Assembly (NCBI GenBank): GCA_027605045.1
Contig: JAQFWX010000010.1
Coordinates: forward strand, 624,879 to 688,878
DNA length: 64,000 nucleotides
Reading direction: 5' to 3'
Origin: Phallus indusiatus
Taxonomy: Eukaryota; Basidiomycota; Agaricomycetes; Phallales; Phallaceae
This document shows, one piece after another, positions 59,251 to 64,000 of this stretch. Each line of letters opens with the position of its first letter. Positions within the stretch are counted from its first letter, which is position 1. The notes under the pieces were generated by a model. It was not told the origin of the DNA and did no database searches. It was given only the letters and a program-made list of their open reading frames with translations. Made by a program: the position numbers and the translations under genes.

Positions 59251-60888
59251 TTAGATTTCGACCTCAAGATCCGTAACCCCTAATACTTCCATCCCACCCC
59301 ATTCCAGAACACGGAACAAAGAGGAGTCATGGACACGTCCTACATCCACGCCAACAATAGACACCCAAAATTGAACATCCTCCGAGGCTCGCTCGATAGC
59401 CTCCTTCCAAAAGGGTAATTCTTCATCTCGGATATTTTTGAAAAGCATGAAAATTCGCGTCGTGACGTCAGGCTTAGGAGATACATTCAAGGGAGCTGCG
59501 CGTTCGTATGCTGTTTGAGGGAGGAATCGGAGAGCAACGTGTTTATGTTTAAGCAAAGAGGGAAGCCAATATCTGCAACGAAGCGACGTCAGATGCGGTG
59601 AATTGACTTATGTGTAGGCTACAAACGTGATGAAAGAAGTGCGCGCTTCAGTATGCAAACCAAGAGAATGCAAGGCTTTGTCAAGGTACAATGTAATATT
59701 GTCGGTTGAGACGACCACCGAATTGGAGAATGTGAGGTCGGGGGCGGCGGGTTTGAAGTGTTCTACAATTGATGTACTAGAAGAATCATCTGACGTGGGA
59801 GACGCTGGTGGACTGGTGATACACGAAACACTTTCGCCAGTGCTTGGAAAGACGCACTGTCAACTAAACAGAGTTGAGAGGGACAAAAAGTGTAGATACT
59901 TACTGTGCCTCCCAAAATAAGTACGGGACATCTAATCCTGTATTTAGTTCTGTGAGATCCCCGTTGGGCCTGGTCTGCACGCGCCATACTACGGTCTGAC
60001 CTCGCCCATTAATGACTGGTTTAATAGGAACAACAGGGTATATGGCAGAGAGTTTCCATTCTGGAACGAGCGAAAGCGATACTGACGCTTCTTTTTCCTC
60101 AGGGGAAAACAAATAAATAACTGGCTTTCCTCCCCGTAATCTTAGCCGAACGAAAATGGTGCTTCCGTCCATTATTGGGATTTCAGAGAGAATCTCCTCA
60201 TGATGTAACATTCGGCCGCAATAGATCAGGTGGCAATGACTCGGAGGGATACCCCATCGAATCTGACATTCCTCGAAGATGCGCTGAACTCGGGATTTTG
60301 GACAGATTTTGAGCTCAAATTGCATGCCACGAATATCGCGAATTGTGATGCGAATCCTTCGTTTGGACTCTGCAGCCACATAATTATGCCAGATGTCAGA
60401 TCTATTCAAGTTGTATTGTGAAGCCAAACAAGATGTAAGGCTTACGGGGAACCAAAGTAGCCAACGAATCCACACTCGAGCCGGATTCCACATCGTTAGT
60501 TGAAGCACCCTTTGGAACGATATTTATTGTAAGAAAGTTGACGTTCATTATCACGTCTTTCCACGACTCTTCGGAAATTTCCGTGGGCTGTCCCTTGCAA
60601 ATTTCCAGCTCGTCGCTGAAGAACTTGACATTTGACTGCAAGGATAATTTTGGGAACAATTTGCAGGCGAAAGCAACGGCTGTCTGTAAAAAGAAAATAA
60701 CATGGAAAAGTGGGGTTTTGAGATTTGATGTGGAAAGATGGGAATAGAGAAACATGTACCATATAGTTGATTCGACGGGGCATAATAACGCGTCTCTGCT
60801 CGAAAATAAGAACTACACTTGAATTCAAGTTGTTCGGAGTCCTGGATGTGACTAGCACTGGTGAGATTGGTTTCGGTAATGCGGACAT
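59251..60888 (-). CDS. Ubiquitin-like domain protein with internal LRLRGG, possible frameshift
   Basis: Exons are inferred at 60888-60760, 60683-59904, 59842-59627 and 59572-59251. An N-terminal domain (KLFPKLSLQSNVKFF, QPTEISEESWKDVI) is followed by a ubiquitin-like fold (RIRITIRDIRGMQFEL to IFVRLRLRGG) and then KPVIYLFSPEE. The C-terminal region includes WKLSAIYPVVP, GLDVPYLFWEA and SLFRVLEWGGMEV. Proteins of this shape are common in Agaricomycetes; their role is unknown, though a ubiquitin-linked one is suggested. LRLRGG is followed by about 235 residues, so it is not a free C-terminus. The exons sum to 1447 nt. A TAG at 60402-60404 interrupts exon 2, explained either by one extra base there or by a 64-nt intron (60402-60465) with a weak GTTGGC donor, whose removal restores the frame. 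Confidence 0.8.
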
Positions 60889-63719
60889 TGTTTGTGAAAA
60901 GGAATGGTGAGTGAAATGTGGGAGACCTATCATAGCTATAGTGGCGGGCGTTTTAGTAGGACCTAACTGAGTTTGAACCGACCCACTGCATTTGTTAGAG
61001 CAGCGCACATTCTAGTCACCTCACAGTGCACACCAGGTCGTGACACAGTGATTCTCCCAATGAATCACCATATGCAAACACATTTATGAAGACTGAATAA
61101 GTGGCTTTCATGTTCATGGTTTATGTTAAAAAGACGTTTTCGATGAGGATAAAGTTTGACGCTCAAATTTATCAGTCTCCAGCGAGCGTATCATCGTTGT
61201 GCTGCACTGGTCTTAGTTGCAATCAGGACATGTCAAAACCCAACTGTCAGCCAAATTTCCTTCGCATCGTGGATCATCATTCGAAGCCAGCTAGTCATTT
61301 AGGGAAATTAGAGAAGCGCACATTTGTCGCAAAAATCGGGACGGGTTTATAATCCAAACCAGCTTTATTTTCGTGATGTAGTCCTGATTTATTGTTAATT
61401 TTCCTGTCACGATGTATTTTCCTCAGATTTAATACAGTCGGCCTTTATAATCAGGCCTTTTCCCCAATGAACTTGGCCTTTGTTATGATCGGCAGAGACC
61501 CATTCATTGGGTATTCGCCTAATGCTTCTTGGCACATTGTATCATCAGCAAAAGAGGTTGGTCTGTGCGCAACATGAGCTCTCTATATAAACTCGGGACT
61601 TAGGTTTCATCTTAATCATTGACCGTGTTGCCCCCGCTCACTTATGGTGTGTGATAAGTAGTAGTCTAGTAGTATAAGTAGCGTCTTAGTAGTATAAGTA
61701 GTATTACTTAGTGAACTTAATAATGTCTGTAGTATTTACTAGCGTTAGTAGTATTAGTACTCTAGACCTTGTACATAGACTACTATATATACTCAATATA
61801 ATTTTTCTGAAGACTATTTTCGAACTTGTGAACTTGAATGAAAAGAACAAAAAAACAAAAAATAGAACTCAAAAATCTTCAGTTCATCTGATTAATAAAC
61901 ATGGTTTGTGATTTTTTTTTATTTTTTATTAGGGCCCCAGTTTATGGTTGCTTTGAAATCATTTTAAGGTTTATAAATCTCCGTTTTGAAAAGTGGGATT
62001 TTTAGGTTTATAAACCTAAAAAATGTGATTTTCGATTTTTGCGACATTCTAATCACCTGACACCAGGTCGTGACACAGATTCTCAATAATCATCCCAATG
62101 AATCCCCATATGTAAGCACATTTATGAAGACTGAATAAACGGCTTTCATGTTCATGGTTTATGTCAAAAATGATGATGTTTTCGATAAGGATAAAGTTTG
62201 ACGCTCAAATTTATCACGCCTCCAGCGAGCATATCGCCTTGTTGTATTGGTCTTAGTTGTAACCGGGACCGTCAAAACCCAACTGTCAACCAAATTGCAT
62301 TTGCATCGTGGACGATCATTCAACGATCATCAGCTCAATTAGGCTAGACGAAAAACGAAGACATGCACAGCATGAAGCGTCCTTAGTACCGAAAGCCCTA
62401 CGACACAAATGAAGGGCACGGTGGAGGATGGCATAAAGAGATGGACTAGAAGAAATTCGTTTCATATTTGTCAGATCATTAACCAGCCATCCATTTCATT
62501 GATTAAGCTCACATTATGCCAGTCGCAATGGGTTCCGAGCCTGCGTTTGCGACAACGCCAACGCCAAACGATGATCCCTCTCCGTGAAGAGCCCATGCGT
62601 TTGCAGCGCGTAATAGATTAAATTTCGCCTATAGAATATTGGCAGCCTAGTTAGATTTTATGTTTGAAAAGAAAGAAATCCCCTGGCGTGGAGATGAGGG
62701 TGTCGTGCAACCGGTAACAGGACTTCGAGGACTGCGCGGTAATGCGAAGTGCTGCGTTCATTGTATAGTTGGTAGAGCTGGTTTAAAAGCCATGACAGCA
62801 GCGGCAGTAAGGGCGCAGGAAGTACAAGCGTAGACGTAGAAAGCTGGCCTAGCGCTGAATCGCGGAGGTTGTGCGACAGCGACAGATATAGCAGGTGATG
62901 TAACAACGAGGATTTGCGAAGGAATAGTTCTGGATGTAATCTGTGGCGAGACGGATCCTTGAACTTCCATGACTTGGGACGCTTGGGGAGGCCCGACAAC
63001 AAAGGCTTGCTTAACAGGTTCCGCCCGTGGAATAAGCACAATGACCGGCGTCAGTTCAGGTGTAAAGGATGAGGGCCGTTGACGATGATAAGCTTGTGCT
63101 TCTCTAAAACAACTACCTTTGAGATTGAACTATTGCGCTGAAGATGATTCGGTAAAAAAGGCTTCCAGCACGTAGATACTTGCTTCTTTGAGCCTGCTCA
63201 ACAACAGCATCGCCACACCGTGCTACCTGTCAGGCGGCTAAGTCACCTCCAATGTGATCTCGTTGAGATGTGAACATGACTGATTCCATGATTAGAAACT
63301 TAGTTGAGTTTGTTTTTAATGGATTAACGCAGCTTACCATTCAATCGTGTCGTCTAAACGTGCACTTCCAACGAGATGATTGAACAGTGATTGAGAGTTC
63401 TCGAACACCCGTAAGCATTTGGTGAATCGCTGGGATCTAAATATTTGCTTTGGCACGTTGAATGAAAACTCCCGCACGTTCAACAAGGGAATGTTTTCGT
63501 GAAGATAGCCTGATGCTTTCGTTTGAACGGGATAAATTATGACGAAGAGTGCAGGCTATAACACGTACATGTTATGATGACAGCATCTAGAATGTTCTCC
63601 AACAAAAAATGTTATTTGGTTGAATTAATTGTCGCATCCACGAACCAGGCTGGATGATAGTTGTAAGTAAAAAAAATCGGATGAACCCGGCTATTACCGG
63701 TGTGACGTAGACAGAGTCG
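60889..63719. other. Diverged copies of the intergenic unit, no intact gene
   Basis: The repeat found at 2764 and 51470 occurs twice here (about 60985-61330 and 62036-62520). Between them are an AGTAGTATAAGTAG-rich tract (61650-61770), an AT-rich stretch and a 24-bp palindrome. From 62640 the sequence matches 52200-54180 without the solo LTR; a minus-strand frame at 62758-63041 (FVVGPPQASQVMEV, SPAISVAVAQPPRF) is the counterpart of the block split at 53322. TATTACCGGTGTGAC is near 63692. It looks like a decayed unit lacking its DUF6535 gene. Confidence 0.45.
61999..62022. repeat. 24-bp perfect palindrome
   Basis: The half-site TTTTTAGGTTTA is followed immediately by its reverse complement. 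It lies directly before a copy of the unit repeat starting near 62036. Confidence 0.9.
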
Positions 63720-63923
63720 TTCTGAGGTCCGCCCAAGCAGCTTTGTCAGCTGCGTCCTCAGCCACCCATGCTTCGTAAGCGGCATCATTCCGTTGCCATT
63801 TCTCCGCCAAGCGCCGGCGAAGCTTCGGACTTCGCGAACCGCCTTCGCGAAGGCCGAATCTGTCAAGTACTTATAGCTACTTACAGATATTGACGCGACT
63901 TGCGCGACTTGTGTTAGGACCAC
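63720..63923 (-). other. Coding-like fragment, possibly retroelement Gag
   Basis: A minus-strand frame reads RRRLAEKWQRNDAAYEAW followed by an Ala/Asp/Trp-rich stretch (AADKAAWADLRTT). That composition resembles Gag regions of LTR elements more than its surroundings. The sister blocks at 20260 and 54140 do not contain it, so it is probably inserted. TGTCAAGGGAAGGG at 63954 may start another element beyond the edge. The family is not identified. Confidence 0.3.
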
Positions 63924-64000
63924 ATACCTTCCCTCAACATCTACCTCATTCTGTCAAGGGAAGGGGCACCAAGGACCGCCGTCAACTTTGTTAAAGGGTA

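Noticed and set aside
60402..60508. Separate start for the ubiquitin-like protein within the 59900-60508 frame
   Set aside because: The conserved upstream domain in the preceding exon belongs to the same protein family, so a longer gene with a frameshift or missed intron is the better model.
61640..61780. AGTAGTATAAG-rich stretch as a possible CRISPR-like or satellite array
   Set aside because: The repeats are short, irregular and few, and CRISPR arrays are not expected in a fungal nuclear genome. It is simple-sequence DNA.

Overview
The window is nuclear DNA of a filamentous basidiomycete, most likely an Agaricomycete. The evidence is a family of DUF6535-type membrane proteins, short GT-AG introns (mostly 54-76 bp), an Agaricomycete-style ubiquitin-like protein gene, and chromodomain Ty3/Gypsy retrotransposons. 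No species can be named from sequence alone. There is no operon structure, no rRNA and no convincing tRNA gene.

Layout. Five copies of one five-exon DUF6535 gene family form the backbone. Copies A (760-2098), B (14794-18056), C (26036-30221) and D (47504-50836) are head-to-tail on the minus strand. Copy E (55447-58603) is more diverged and lies on the plus strand, divergent from D. Only D has no visible lesion. A is cut by a chromovirus. B has its last exon replaced by an insertion that supplies a new stop. C has a 1-bp frameshift and an 867-bp solo LTR in its main exon. E has a TGA in exon 3. The DNA between the genes is itself a repeated unit, with up to two sub-units per gene, and holds decayed exon-like blocks of an unrecognised minus-strand gene.

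Mobile DNA accounts for most of the remaining difference between units, and the paralogous units often supply the empty site. It includes solo LTRs at 11089-11487, 13604-13880, 22240-22591, 28354-29220 and 53322-53673. A 2.15-kb Mutator-like non-autonomous element with a perfect 9-bp target duplication is at 7949-10101. A 2.7-kb TIR element at 3722-6466 carries a dense run of perfect hairpins. The largest structure is a nest at 32413-46288. A Gypsy element with indistinguishable 274-bp LTRs (TSD CTTGC) was hit near the end of its single gag-pol frame by a 6225-bp chromovirus in the opposite orientation (TSD CTGAC, LTRs about one mismatch apart). The displaced tail of the host frame is still open on the far side.

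At the right, 59251-60888 (minus) encodes a ubiquitin-like domain protein with an internal LRLRGG. It is followed by 3 kb of diverged unit repeats and, at the edge, a fragment that may belong to another retroelement. Functionally, the window is a tandem gene family eroding under repeated retrotransposition and unequal recombination.
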